Positions 8,401 to 16,186 of a stretch of 40,485 nt of DNA are shown in pieces; position 1 is the stretch's first letter, and every line of letters begins with the position of its first letter. This DNA is from Collinsella aerofaciens. Its GTDB lineage: Bacteria > Actinomycetota > Coriobacteriia > Coriobacteriales > Coriobacteriaceae. The notes beneath the pieces are model-generated. The model was not told the DNA's origin. It saw nothing but the letters and a program-made list of their open reading frames with translations, and did no database searches. Both the position numbers and the translations under genes were made by a program. The stretch lies in the NCBI RefSeq assembly GCF_028206995.1, contig NZ_JAQLFL010000014.1, positions 1 through 40,485 of the forward strand. Reading direction: 5' to 3'.

Positions 8401-8487
8401 GGAGCCGAACTGCTCGCGCGACATCAGGGCCGTCTTCACGAGCTCGGGGTCGAATCCGCAATCGCACGGATCTTTATAAGCTGCCAT
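5407..8487 (-). CDS. cas9: Cas9 endonuclease, subtype II-C (1026 residues)
   Basis: This is the RNA-guided DNA endonuclease. RuvC-I is LVLGIDMEIAGIGV (D39). The arginine-rich bridge helix is at about 78-105 (ARRQARSQRRNIARRAARKK). RuvC-II is RVEVAKEL (E535), HNH is EKGYVEIDHILPFSR (D620, H621, N644) and RuvC-III is DDRHYAVDAAVIAAC (H771, D774). All catalytic residues are present, so it should be active. The length and HNH wording match short II-C enzymes such as that of Neisseria meningitidis. I chose the ATG at 8487, seven bases after AGGA; a GTG at 8493 is too close to that site. The 5' leader carries the shared UACCCCAAG hairpin (8508-8526). Unusually for the family, cas9 is convergent to cas1-cas2. 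Confidence 0.97.
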   Translation of the reverse strand: MAAYKDPCDCGFDPELVKTALMSREQFGSKPRKLVLGIDMEIAGIGVCLMDELNQEIVLMATHLFDCPWNPKNKTSLASARRQARSQRRNIARRAARKKHIRKILMAHSVIPEGASSEWFSVRKGEQDNIQLRVKGLSEILSSRELARVLYGFASRRGYIDHGKADNDKDAGKVKKALKENAEIMDANGYETFAQYLITQPKSRNRQDDYIHCVDIDMVVDEVHAIFRHQRELGNGLATESLEGEYLAALRWLTDTTRRDGIIYSKVGYCTYLGEPIKRGPKSSISSEMVRAYQTLANVKIEHIGSVATQISPLTRNQIVHDLFKVSKNPKPLKWSQLRKKLALADTDTFAGVRQSDEAKDVCVKVPAWNALCSTLHDLNPVLLNRLRDDTDLADAVCAAATFASSSEAFATRIAELTDGLSKEDVDALLELPYGSKLFTGYGSTSLKALQMLRDAFEDTNINRLYDAEVATGLYDARKALSAKRNVTDDGLLKPYSSYSPICTNPVVLRSCARLRRIINSVIRHYGLPDTIRVEVAKELKRTKHEKELVDDGNKYNKREKEKAVDDIVEYLGLSDANQVRGRDIDKVRLYNEQGGKDPYTGQGIDFGRMLTEKGYVEIDHILPFSRSCDNARTNKVLVLTKSNRDKSNRTPYEWMTSGEPTAPNWDEFCIRMDVWASGKEPKHYYSSKLAKLKEDSFANNIDSFISRNLNDTRYMSKDVAKWLADCLPFPEDGRKHVFCVSGAATAFMRGVWRIGILDDNGKKNREDDRHYAVDAAVIAACTPSIVKDIALISEEHATNRDADRLLNGSLPYPEYKDQVKAWIPCVVPTYSPTRTATGALFKDNTFSYKGIDGKGKDLIKKKKGALGPCTTAWKDGKGTARAYDEQYGLLAVYDESAARWLLDPLYYIDVQKRKAEEPFIRKFSKDLSIDYWEKIPLTGNEPSLLLKRGVVLIQDGIVGRYYGYDIAHNSVKLSSSGKVSFQKTGPLAAEKFPTPTKWTDELKIMQEDCLGLCWLELLTERANHC
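5838..5865 (-). ncRNA. Candidate tracrRNA anti-repeat nested in cas9
   Basis: On the minus strand AAGGA-TGGCA, eight bases, then GCTAGGGC(T) is complementary to the CRISPR repeat parts (A)GCCCTAGC, TGCCA and TCCTT in the right order. This gives an 8-9 bp lower stem, an internal loop (GGAG against AGGGTACT) and a roughly 10 bp upper stem. That is the architecture of the Neisseria crRNA:tracrRNA duplex. It lies in the cas9 sense strand near the 3' end, over codons for DGKGTARAY, with an AGG arginine codon. I found no other anti-repeat of comparable quality in intergenic DNA. No clear terminator follows, so it is a candidate only. Confidence 0.45.
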
Positions 8488-8507
8488 ATTCACTTCCTGT
8501 CTTCTTG

Positions 8508-8526
8508 AAGCGCTTGGGGTACGCTT
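8508..8526 (-). promoter_or_regulatory. UACCCCAAG-loop hairpin, copy A (cas9 leader)
   Basis: AAGCG, loop TACCCCAAG, CGCTT, followed after nine bases by ACAGGAAGTGAAT and the cas9 ATG. It is one of five copies in the window that share the loop and differ in compensating stem bases. Confidence 0.6.
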
Positions 8527-8544
8527 TCCGATACATCAATAATA

Positions 8545-8576
8545 ATATAGCCTCCCGCATCGGCGGAAGGCTATAT
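8545..8576 (-). terminator. Terminator-like hairpin upstream of cas9
   Basis: ATATAGCCT/AGGCTATAT with an inner CCGC/GCGG stem. On the minus strand a TATTATTATTG tail follows. It probably ended the former lemA transcript and now overlaps the region that must contain the cas9 promoter. Confidence 0.6.
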
Positions 8577-8601
8577 CAAGGTCAGGATTTACGGTCCGAT
8601 A

Positions 8602-8748
8602 TCAATTGAAGTCGACAACGGGGGCGTTCGCGGCAGCGGCGTTCGCCTTGTATTGGCCGATGCCGTCGAAGCCGAAGGCATGGGCGAGGAAGTTCATCGG
8701 GAAAGAGGTCACCTTGCGGTTGTAGGCCGCGACATCGTAGACGTTACG
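8602..8748 (-). pseudogene. lemA: 3' fragment of a lemA gene
   Basis: The frame reads RNVYDVAAYNRKVTSFPMNF, then LAHAFGFDGIGQYKA and ends NAPVVDFN-stop. This is the C-terminal end of LemA proteins, whose hallmark is a YN..VTSFP segment followed by FGF and a final VDF. About 48 residues remain of the family's usual length near 185, with no start codon and an in-frame stop directly before the first preserved codon. It lies 20 bases after the stop of the upstream membrane protein gene. The fragment marks a deletion or insertion boundary between the cas9 locus and the genes to its right. Identification is by motif only. Confidence 0.75.
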
Positions 8749-8769
8749 CTAGAGATTGAATTTACTTCC

Positions 8770-10326
8770 CTACCCTGCGTTCTCAAGCAGAACGAGCGTA
8801 TCCGTGGCATTGACAACCTTCAGGTTCAGGCTCTTCTCATACCAGTGCGCCGAATCCTTCGAGACGATGTAGTAGTCGAAGCCATTGGAGGTTAGGTAGG
8901 TCAGCTTTGCCTTTTTCGGTTGCATGGCGTCCACGTAGTCGCGGTAGGGGGAAGTTACTCCCATGACGCCCTTCTCATCCCAGAGTTCGGGGCGCAAGTC
9001 AAAGGGAACTTTCATCCCCTTCCATTCCAGGTAGTTGTAGATGACGGGATCCTCGGCGTATACGACGGGGTCGTAGAAGCCACCTTCGTCAATCTCTTTC
9101 ACCAGGGAATCCGCAGAGCGTTCGGAGGATATCCAACAGGACTGCCCACCGTTCGTGGCACAGACATAGCAGTTCGCAGCTATCGGGCCGATTGCAGCAA
9201 GGAGGGCTATCAGGGCGATGAATTTCGCCGTCTCCGGCGATTTCAAGGGTGACGGGTCCTCCGTTTTCGGAAGCATGCTCGCAAACGCGAGGGCGCATGC
9301 AATCGAGAAGGTCCATACGTTTCGCCAATGGAGCATCGTCGCGATGAAGGTGGCGAGTACGATTACGAGCATAGACAAGTCTATGCGCCTATGGCAGAAG
9401 GCCGCCACCAGCGCCGTAGGAATGATGCCAGCCGCAAAGAAGATTACGCAGAAGCCTTTGGTCGCCTCGAAGGCGGGCTTCATCTCGGAAATCACGTTGC
9501 CGTACGATGCAGCCCCCATCGACGTTATCACGTAGCGGGCGCCATCAACTCCGTAGGGATTCGCAAAGGATGCGACGAGCATCGCGACCAAGGCGAGGCT
9601 GAGGGGGAAGATCTCGCTGAGCATCTCCTCGGGGGTGACGGTTTTGAATTTGGCGAGATCGTCGGGCAGCAGGAAGCAACCAGCAAGGAAGACATCGAGG
9701 AGCCACATGGCAGACTGCATGTTGACGTGCAGCACCGTGATTGCGGGCAGGGCGATAAGGTAGCGCCAGTCGCCGGTTCGCCGCCAGCGGGTGCAGACGC
9801 CGATTGTCAGGCACATGCATGCCATCGACCATGCCGTAGGACGGACTGAGATGTAGATTCCCGCCCCGAAAAGGGCGAGGCCTATACAGAAGAGCAGGCG
9901 GGCTAAAGTGGGGCGTTTATCGTCAAATCCTCGGATTGCGAAGGCTATAGAGAGTGCGACGATGGCAGCCAGGAGAGCCTGATAGAGTATCGTGCCGGCG
10001 TAGCCCGCTAGGATATACGAGCCGTAGAGCAGGACATCGTGCAGCCACTGCTGGACGACAATCGGCTTGTAGGAAGAGAAGGACCACGGGTTCGTGTACG
10101 GGATGCCCTGCTTGACGATTTCCCTTCCCGTGGCGAGCAGGAACCAGCCGTCGCTGTCATACGATCCGTTCCCCTGCATGAGGAAGCCTGCCGTCAACAT
10201 GATGCAGGCGAGCAGGATGAGCAGCAGGCGGTCACGCTTCCTGTTTTCCACGAACGGTAGCAGGAAGACACGCAGAATAGGGATGCGGAACGGCCAAGCA
10301 AGCGGGGCTTCACTTTCAGTTGTCAT
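8770..10326 (-). CDS. Polytopic membrane protein, GT-C glycosyltransferase-like
   Basis: This 518-residue protein has about ten hydrophobic helices after a short cytoplasmic N-terminus. The first loop after helix 1 reads YDSDGWFLLATGREI, then TNPWSF and VVQQWLHDVLLYG. This acid-containing loop and the W/H-rich second loop are the pattern of GT-C lipid-phosphate-sugar transferases and their relatives. A soluble extracellular C-terminal domain of about 120 residues follows the last helix. It overlaps the upstream gene by 11 bases, so the two are co-translated. The substrate cannot be inferred. Immediately downstream is the lemA scar. Confidence 0.6.
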   Translation of the reverse strand: MTTESEAPLAWPFRIPILRVFLLPFVENRKRDRLLLILLACIMLTAGFLMQGNGSYDSDGWFLLATGREIVKQGIPYTNPWSFSSYKPIVVQQWLHDVLLYGSYILAGYAGTILYQALLAAIVALSIAFAIRGFDDKRPTLARLLFCIGLALFGAGIYISVRPTAWSMACMCLTIGVCTRWRRTGDWRYLIALPAITVLHVNMQSAMWLLDVFLAGCFLLPDDLAKFKTVTPEEMLSEIFPLSLALVAMLVASFANPYGVDGARYVITSMGAASYGNVISEMKPAFEATKGFCVIFFAAGIIPTALVAAFCHRRIDLSMLVIVLATFIATMLHWRNVWTFSIACALAFASMLPKTEDPSPLKSPETAKFIALIALLAAIGPIAANCYVCATNGGQSCWISSERSADSLVKEIDEGGFYDPVVYAEDPVIYNYLEWKGMKVPFDLRPELWDEKGVMGVTSPYRDYVDAMQPKKAKLTYLTSNGFDYYIVSKDSAHWYEKSLNLKVVNATDTLVLLENAG

Positions 10327-10738
10327 TCTGCTCCTCCTCTAGGGGCATTCGGACAATCTGGACGCCCGAACCGCGGCGACAGCGAATGGAGGAGCCATCC
10401 TCGAAGTGAACGATCGGGGCGTGACCGGTCGCGGTGGATTCGATTTCAATTGAGTTGACATAGAGCTTCGCGCCGTCGGGCAGGCGCAGCTTCATGTCTG
10501 GGATGATGACGATGCCGTCATCGGTCTGAGGCAACTCGATCAAGCCGCGATCGATGGCCTCGAGAAGCGTCGAGGCTGCCTTGGCATTCGCCTGCGCCTC
10601 CTGATCTTCGTAATAGAACTGGCTGCGAAGCTCTCCATAGGCCGCGAGGAAATCGTCGATTGCCTCCTCGAGCTCTGCCGTGTCACCATACTTGCGAAGT
10701 CTGGCTATAGCCTCGCTCACCTTGACCGCCGACTTCAT
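10316..10738 (-). CDS. Unknown 140-residue protein upstream of the GT-C-like gene
   Basis: I start it at ATG 10738, five bases after GAAGTGG. A longer start at 10810 has its ribosome site touching the codon. The first 75 residues are mainly helical and acidic (AIARLRKYGDTAELEEAIDD). The C-terminal half is strand-rich, with KLYVNSIEIESTATGHAP and a final RRGSGVQIVRMPL. No family is recognised and there is no membrane segment. It overlaps the downstream membrane protein gene by 11 bases, implying a functional pair. The leader contains the shared CCCCAAG hairpin (10932-10951) and a second GC-rich hairpin. Confidence 0.65.
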   Translation of the reverse strand: MKSAVKVSEAIARLRKYGDTAELEEAIDDFLAAYGELRSQFYYEDQEAQANAKAASTLLEAIDRGLIELPQTDDGIVIIPDMKLRLPDGAKLYVNSIEIESTATGHAPIVHFEDGSSIRCRRGSGVQIVRMPLEEEQNDN

Positions 10739-10931
10739 CGGAACCACTTCGATTCGATTCCGGCAACCTCTTGCATTCGTGTCTCTTCGCGCTTCTGCAA
10801 AACCTGTCATCTCCTGTCAGGACGAGCGGAGAGACGAGTCGAGTCATACCGAGTCAGTCATATGTAATCAAGTTGGGAATAGCTGGCCGCGCCTCGCGCG
10901 GTCGGGCGGTATATTCGTCTCTCCTGTTTCA

Positions 10932-10951
10932 TGGCGCTTGGGGTTACGCCA
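10932..10951 (-). promoter_or_regulatory. UACCCCAAG-loop hairpin, copy B
   Basis: TGGCG, loop TAACCCCAAG, CGCCA, then GAAACAGGAG. Compared with copy A two stem pairs are changed on both sides (AAGCG/CGCTT to TGGCG/CGCCA). It lies about 195 bases before the chosen start at 10738, and no start codon directly follows its AGGAG. Confidence 0.55.
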
Positions 10952-10992
10952 GTACACTCAAAATATCATGAACAAGGCCGCCGTGGCAAATG

Positions 10993-11766
10993 TCAGACGT
11001 CGAACAAGGAGTCCTCATCGTCATCGAAGGCATCATCATCGTCTTCCACGGCGAAATGCTTACCAAATGACGCATCATCGCTAGATGAATCGTCGTGGTC
11101 CAGTACCTCGGAGTCGTGTGCCGATTGGAAACTGTCGCTGGCATCCGATTCGATGAGTTCGGCGCCAACCACGCCCTCCGCATTCTTGGCTTCGTCGAGC
11201 TGAATCTCCCTGTAGGCTTCAAGCGGATATCCGATAAGTCTGCAAATCTCCTCGTCCGTCATCATCGGATTGGCCTTTTTCATATATTTGAAAACGAAGA
11301 TTGCTTGGGAGTTCATTGAGGTCACATTCGCATCCGTATATGAAAGTACACGCTGCGCTTCAAATTTTGCACCGTTAATCAGCCAGTCGCCCGAACCCTG
11401 ACGCCAAAGGGCGTCAACCGTGCCGTTGGCACGCTGGACGATGATTCGGGAAATCTGCTCGATGCCCCTTGAGGTGCAAAGAAGAACGGAAGTGCCCAAA
11501 CGCCTCGATGCAGCTGTAAGGCATACCGGGTTGCCTTTTGAATCCATGAGACCGGGGATTTCGACTCGCTCTCCTTGCGGAGCCGCATCGTACCAATAGA
11601 AGTCAAGTCTCAACCCGACAGTTTCAACGAGATCGAGGCGAAGATCCAGTTCTGTCATGACGTTCCTGGCTGTCTTGTCGCCGGCGCTCATCGCGTTTGT
11701 TGTCGTGAAGGAACTCGTGTCGAACTCCTTCATACGACCGTTCTTGTATTCGATGGCAATAATCAT
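10993..11766 (-). CDS. Unknown acidic-tailed protein of the mobilization operon
   Basis: This 257-residue protein starts at 11766, five bases after AAGGAG. It begins nine bases after the relaxase stop, so it is the third gene of the mobC-relaxase operon. The N-terminal two thirds are mixed alpha/beta (MIIAIEYKNGRMKEFDTSSF; LRLDFYWYDAAPQGERVEIP). The last 50 residues are strongly acidic and low in complexity (DHDDSSSDDASFGK; EDDDDAFDDDEDSLFDV). No family is recognised. Its position suggests a role in DNA processing or regulation of transfer. The acidic tail could bind basic proteins such as the relaxase, which is inference. Confidence 0.75.
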   Translation of the reverse strand: MIIAIEYKNGRMKEFDTSSFTTTNAMSAGDKTARNVMTELDLRLDLVETVGLRLDFYWYDAAPQGERVEIPGLMDSKGNPVCLTAASRRLGTSVLLCTSRGIEQISRIIVQRANGTVDALWRQGSGDWLINGAKFEAQRVLSYTDANVTSMNSQAIFVFKYMKKANPMMTDEEICRLIGYPLEAYREIQLDEAKNAEGVVGAELIESDASDSFQSAHDSEVLDHDDSSSDDASFGKHFAVEDDDDAFDDDEDSLFDV

Positions 11767-11775
11767 GGTCACTCC

Positions 11776-13392
11776 TTAATGGTGCTTAGATTTTTGAATC
11801 TCGGCAGCGTCCTCTTGCTGCTGTCCGGAATTGGACTTCGTAGTCGAATTCGTTGGGTTGTTCGCAGCGAGACCGCCAAAACCTTTCTCATCGCGTATAT
11901 CTGCCATGGCTTCGAGGATTTCCTCCTCAGTCATCTTCTTTCGGCGGCTATCCCCGACAGTAGAAGGTTTGGGATATTCGATGCCTAGCGAATTTGCTAG
12001 AGAAGATGGATACTCTACTCCCATACCGTGACGAATCTCATCGCGGGCAGCGGAGTCATTCTGCTCTATGGTCGATTTTAATCGACCCATCAATTCGGCA
12101 CCTTCACGCGTACACGGGATGGCTGCTTTTGCGATCGCTAGTGCTGCGGCACGCTCGTCATCGTTCATCCAGCGCTCACGGCTCGGTAGACTTTGAGATC
12201 TTTGGCGTTGGCTTGTGTGCTTTTCCGCAATCACCTGTTCTATCGATGTCGCAGCATACTGCTTACCGAGCGTTGAGCCTTTTACTTTGCGTGATGCGGG
12301 GTCGCTCGGATGATGGTAGACAAGATCTCCTTCGCGGTTGTAATTAACCTTGATGCCGAGTTCGCCCAACTTTGACGCAAAATCCGCAGGCCCCTTGGAA
12401 ATTCTCACCGCTACATCAACTCGATCGCGAATGTCGTCCTTCCAAGACCAGCCTTCGCGGGTTTCAATCTGCCGCTCCGCCATGGTTTCAGAATCGCCGA
12501 ATCCATGCGGGACAACAAGGCGCATCACTCGCCCGTCTTCAGTTCTCATGGTCGTGTACGAAAAACCGGAGACTTTGTCGGAAGCGATCGGGTCACCCTC
12601 GCCGACCTTCGGCTGTGAACTAGGAGCAGCTCCGACCGTAAATGTCTCGGGTATCAGCTTGTCGATCGGATGACGTTTATCCAGCAGGTCTTGCATCGCC
12701 TCGCTGAAGTCCTCGATTTGTGCGCCCTTTGCCTCGTTCGCGAGGACTCTATCGAGAGCCGACATAGCACGATCGAGTCTCTTGCCGCGGGAGACTTTCA
12801 GACCCTTTTCGTCCATCTCGGCCTGAGTGTAGGACTTGCCATCAGTTGCAAACGCATGCCAGCCTCGTTCGAGCGACATGGTTTGCAGGTCAGCTCGCAT
12901 TGCCTGGACGACCTTGGTGGTGCGCAGACCAGAGATGCGTCGTTTCGTCTCGAGCTCGGTGTTGTTGATGACGAGATGGGCATGCAGGATGCCCTGCTTG
13001 CCTTGGACTCCGCGAGCCTTATTGTCATCGTGGTAGGCAATGGCCACCTCGAAGCGGCCGATGCCCTGTCCTTCCGGACCGCGCGAGTCAAACCATTTGG
13101 ATGCCCACTCGTTCACGAAGTCGCGGAAGTCATCGAGTTCAACGCCGTCGTCCTTTTCGTCCAATGAGATGATGAAGTGTTCATAGGTGCGGACCTTGGT
13201 GTCCTTTTTGACGGGAACGTTGTTGCCGAAAATCTCACGGGTCCTGTCCATGACTTTCGCCCAGTCCCTCCCCTTCCAATCGCGATCTGTCAGGTTGAGG
13301 AAGTCTTTGTCGAGGGCGCGGTCGTTTTTGAAGAGGTAGTAGCGTATCCACTTGGCAGAACTATGTCCAGAGAGAATCTTCATGTAGGTCAT
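11776..13392 (-). CDS. Relaxase / mobilization nuclease, MOBP-like
   Basis: This 538-residue protein nicks and attaches to the transfer origin. The N-terminal domain has a Tyr-rich start (KWIRYYLFKNDR), the strand RTYEHFIISLDEKD, and the metal-binding histidine motif QGILHAHLVINNTE, which is the HxH motif III of MOBP and related relaxases. Residues from about 180 on are charged and helical, with a probable accessory region (PADFASKLGELGIKVNYN; DLVYHHPS) seen in other Gram-positive relaxases. The C-terminus is low complexity. It overlaps mobC by four bases (ATGA). With no coupling protein or type IV secretion genes here, the element is mobilizable as far as this window shows. Confidence 0.9.
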   Translation of the reverse strand: MTYMKILSGHSSAKWIRYYLFKNDRALDKDFLNLTDRDWKGRDWAKVMDRTREIFGNNVPVKKDTKVRTYEHFIISLDEKDDGVELDDFRDFVNEWASKWFDSRGPEGQGIGRFEVAIAYHDDNKARGVQGKQGILHAHLVINNTELETKRRISGLRTTKVVQAMRADLQTMSLERGWHAFATDGKSYTQAEMDEKGLKVSRGKRLDRAMSALDRVLANEAKGAQIEDFSEAMQDLLDKRHPIDKLIPETFTVGAAPSSQPKVGEGDPIASDKVSGFSYTTMRTEDGRVMRLVVPHGFGDSETMAERQIETREGWSWKDDIRDRVDVAVRISKGPADFASKLGELGIKVNYNREGDLVYHHPSDPASRKVKGSTLGKQYAATSIEQVIAEKHTSQRQRSQSLPSRERWMNDDERAAALAIAKAAIPCTREGAELMGRLKSTIEQNDSAARDEIRHGMGVEYPSSLANSLGIEYPKPSTVGDSRRKKMTEEEILEAMADIRDEKGFGGLAANNPTNSTTKSNSGQQQEDAAEIQKSKHH

Positions 13393-14219
13393 ACGTGGCC
13401 TTCTTCCTCACTTTGGTCAGGACGCGATGAACCGTGCTTTTTACCGCGGATACGGCGGCGACGTTCTGGTTCGTATTTATTGATAGGGGCCTCAGATTGG
13501 GCGAGACCGACGGCAGTCAGGTTTACGGACGGTTTGGCGGACAGGGCCTCGACATCTTCGGCGAGAGTCTTGAGGCGATCGTAGATCGCCTTGTTCTGTT
13601 TCGAGAGACGTTCGTAGAGCCCAACGATTTCTGTGCGCTCATCTTGCGAGAGGGCGCGATGGTTGCCGTACTTCTTGATGATGCGGTTGAGGGCGCGAAC
13701 CGCCTGATTGTAGTTCACGCCGATGGCGCGAACCTCGTTGGAGATGGATTCGAGCATGCTGTCGGTGATGGTCTGCACGGCCAAACTTTCCGTTTGGTCG
13801 ACAGAGTGCATGAGGGCGAGGTCTGGGCCGAGCGGACGGGCGAGGGATTCGGTGCCCGGTGTGGCGCGGCGGATGGATGTCAAGTCGAGTGTGACGGGGA
13901 GTGCAACTAGGGTGCGGAGGTAGTCGCTTCGACTGGCGTTAAGGGCGGCGGCGCGGGCATCGAGGGCGGTAAGGTCGGCGGTCGGGAGGCGGACTGTGAT
14001 GCGGCGGGTGGCGGACTGACCGCCGTTTGGGGGCGGCAAAATGTCTGACAGGCTGGCTGGCGGCGTTTCGCACGGCTGGTTGGGCTGCGCCTGGGGCGAC
14101 ATGGGAGTCGGCGTTTGGGGCTGCAAAATGTCAGACATTTGGGATATGCGGGGGCTAATGTCTGACAAATTGGGCGTGGCGGTCTGGGGTTCATTTTCAT
14201 CTGGCGAAATGTCTGACAT
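13389..14219 (-). CDS. mobC: MobC-like relaxosome accessory protein with repeated SDI motifs
   Basis: This 276-residue protein starts at 14219 with AAGGAG seven bases upstream; a further upstream frame is open but lacks support. Residues from about 90 form a ribbon-helix-helix-like DNA-binding part (RRITVRLPTADLTALDARAA, NASRSDYLRTLV). Near residue 175 comes the MobC hallmark EVRAIGVNYNQAVRALNRII, followed by a coiled coil. The first 90 residues are Pro/Thr/Gln rich and repeat SDI four times. Each SDI is encoded by a TGTCNGACA palindrome, so the DNA sites lie inside the gene. It is expected to bind the transfer origin and assist the relaxase. Confidence 0.88.
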   Translation of the reverse strand: MSDISPDENEPQTATPNLSDISPRISQMSDILQPQTPTPMSPQAQPNQPCETPPASLSDILPPPNGGQSATRRITVRLPTADLTALDARAAALNASRSDYLRTLVALPVTLDLTSIRRATPGTESLARPLGPDLALMHSVDQTESLAVQTITDSMLESISNEVRAIGVNYNQAVRALNRIIKKYGNHRALSQDERTEIVGLYERLSKQNKAIYDRLKTLAEDVEALSAKPSVNLTAVGLAQSEAPINKYEPERRRRIRGKKHGSSRPDQSEEEGHV

Positions 14220-14748
14220 TTCGTATCTCCTTACATACGGCCGATAGTGAGCTTCGCGAGCAAGCCGTCCGTCAAGCGGATCTAAATGTCTGACAGCCTG
14301 TCGGACATTTCGCTTGGCGGGAGCGAGCGGAGCGAAGCGATTACAGGCCGCTAGCGACCCCAGCTGCGGCTTTGCCGCAGGTTCAATGTCTGACATTTCT
14401 AATGTCTGACGTTGAACGCAGCTGGCGTGCAAAATGGCCTTTATGGGTAGTTTGGGGCACGTATTTTGGCTGGGCTGGGTGTTGCCGCAACGGCATCCAC
14501 AATTGGCAAGGCCGTTTTGCACCTGCCGCCTGTCCGTAGGGCAGGCGGCCGCGCCGCGGGGTGATTCGGCTCTACTCGGGGCGATTTTTGGCCGCGCGAT
14601 TGATTATTCCGATACCTGTGACGTGGTTTTGTGAAGTCGGGAAATGTCTGACAGGTTGCTATCGGTCGATGGGTCAGTGTCCGACAATTCCCCATCTGTG
14701 GAACGCAAATGTCTGACAGACTATAGGAATTCTAATGAATGTCCGACA
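14042..14748. repeat. Twelve TGTCNGACA palindromes (iteron or operator array)
   Basis: Perfect sites start at 14042, 14129, 14159, 14210, 14287, 14299, 14387, 14645, 14678, 14710 and 14740, plus one with a final G at 14403. Four lie within the 5' part of mobC, including one over its start codon, and the rest upstream. Many are extended to AATGTCNGACATT. The clustering suggests a dimeric protein binding site array acting in mobC autoregulation, transfer origin assembly or replication control. Confidence 0.85.
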
Positions 14749-14760
14749 AAGCAACAGGTG
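14220..14760. other. Probable transfer-origin region upstream of mobC
   Basis: This gene-free stretch lies directly upstream of the mobC-relaxase operon, where MOBP elements usually carry oriT. Besides eight of the palindromes it contains hairpins CCGCCTG..CAGGCGG (14526-14548) and TGCGGC-TTT-GCCGCA (14364-14378). I cannot identify the nick site. Confidence 0.45.
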
Positions 14761-16105
14761 AGAAATAACGTTTATAAAGGGGATTAACGCGATGATTCAG
14801 AGCACTCCTTGGGAGCGTTATCGGTGGGCTGATTTGGTGGTTCGGAACTTGAATCCGATGCGCCTCTTCCATATCCGATGAACAGTTTTGAGTCTGCTAA
14901 ATTAGTTTTTAAAGTGTTTGCAGTGAGTCCACTGACTTTAATTTACGATCGACACGACATCAAAAATGAATTGATAGCAAACTATTTGTAAGGGAAAACT
15001 TATTGCGGCGATTTAATCTGAGCGATGATTCGGTTGTTTTTCGGATGCGAAATATAAAAGTGCAAATGCCTCGCGATGTAATTGGAAAGCCGTTGACCGT
15101 TTTCCGTGCAACCTGAAATGGAAGTGCGGGCTGCTTTCAATCGCTACCGATTGACAATTCGAAAGCCCGTTTCGGCGTTTTGCAAAGTGCAATCGACCGT
15201 AAAAATCAGATAGAGAACGGCAGAATTGAAACGAAAATTACCTTTGCAGGTCTGTCGACTTGTATTCAAATAGGTATCAGTCGGAAGTCGTTGCGGTAAA
15301 TATACCGTCAGATGTAAGGGAAACCGACCGCGCTAAATTCTTTTTATTACACGGCGCTAAAGTTAATTTCAGTCAATCCATGCCGTCGCCTGCACCTCTC
15401 GAAAATAAGAATGAAAACAAATAGCGATACGGCACAGCTCCACTAAAGGCGCTGTGGAAGTTCTACCAATTGCTAAATTCTTGCTTGGAATAATCCCTGT
15501 AGCCTTAAATTGAAAACTGAATCGAGCGCACAATAGGCATTAGGATCACTTTGGATTCGTAAAATCAGTCGGCAAACATGTAAACGAAACTGAATCCTTA
15601 GGCGTCCTGCTTCGTCTTTTTGGACATGATCAGTATCCCAACTGAGCATCTAAATGGCAATAGCAAAAGGCAATCCGTATGAAAGGATGATTAGATTCCG
15701 TTTGATTCGTAGAAATCAAACGGGCTGAATTGCCGAAATATCTTTTCTGATTGAGTGTCGCAATCCAGTTGAGACTGTCCTTCTACTTGAGCGAAGGATG
15801 AGAATAATAACAAGCAGCGATACCGCGGAGCGCCATTAAAGGCACTCCGCATGCCTTTCAATCTGATTCCCGGTTTGATTTTGAATGTTGTCGTGACGAT
15901 GATTTGGGGTCATAACATATTCCGATTCGTAAGACTCTCGGTCTAAAAACAACTTGCACGCTCTGCAAGTATGGACTTGCAAAACCAAAATGGAGCCCTT
16001 TGTAAAAGTCTTCGCATATGACTCGATTGGTAATTGCGAAGGTCGTCGAGCTTGTTAGGAACTGGAAATCAGGCGATGAGGCCGATGAAAATCATTTCTA
16101 AAGTA
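14761..16105. other. AT-rich non-coding region with diverged hairpin repeats
   Basis: There is no open frame of 60 codons on either strand over about 1.3 kb. Three hairpins share the sequence GATTCGTA: near 15556, the perfect CCGTTTGATT/AATCAAACGG at 15697-15722, and near 15923. Two related hairpins near 15444 and 15824 share an AGCGATAC..C flank and a TAAAGGC loop side. GTAAGGGAAA occurs at about 14988 and 15315. A short frame near 14791 begins MIQSTPWERYRWADLVVRN and stops after 29 codons, perhaps a gene remnant. The region could be a replication origin or decayed DNA. Confidence 0.5.
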
Positions 16106-16112
16106 ATAAAGA

Positions 16113-16143
16113 AAAGGGCCAATCCATATCGGATTGGCCCTTT
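16113..16143 (-). terminator. Terminator of the 16187-17386 operon
   Basis: AAAGGGCCAATCC/GGATTGGCCCTTT is a 13 bp stem with a 5-base loop. On the minus strand TTTTCTTTATTACTTT follows. Confidence 0.85.
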
Positions 16144-16186
16144 AACCTGACACTGAAAGCACTTTAGAAACAGGAGTTCCGAAGGT

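Noticed and set aside
6097..8508. Long plus-strand frames inside cas9 (269 and 235 codons)
   Set aside because: They are antisense to a clear cas9 with all catalytic motifs; their composition is that of a complementary shadow.
10316..10810. Longer start of the 10316 gene at 10810
   Set aside because: Its AGGAG touches the start codon, while the ATG at 10738 has a ribosome-like GAAGTGG at normal distance.
15820..15850. Hairpin GCGGAGCGCC/GGCACTCCGC sharing ten bases with the CRISPR repeat, considered as tracrRNA
   Set aside because: A ten-base match to some part of a 36-base repeat is expected by chance in 40 kb, both arms would pair with each other, and the TAGC part of the anti-repeat is missing.
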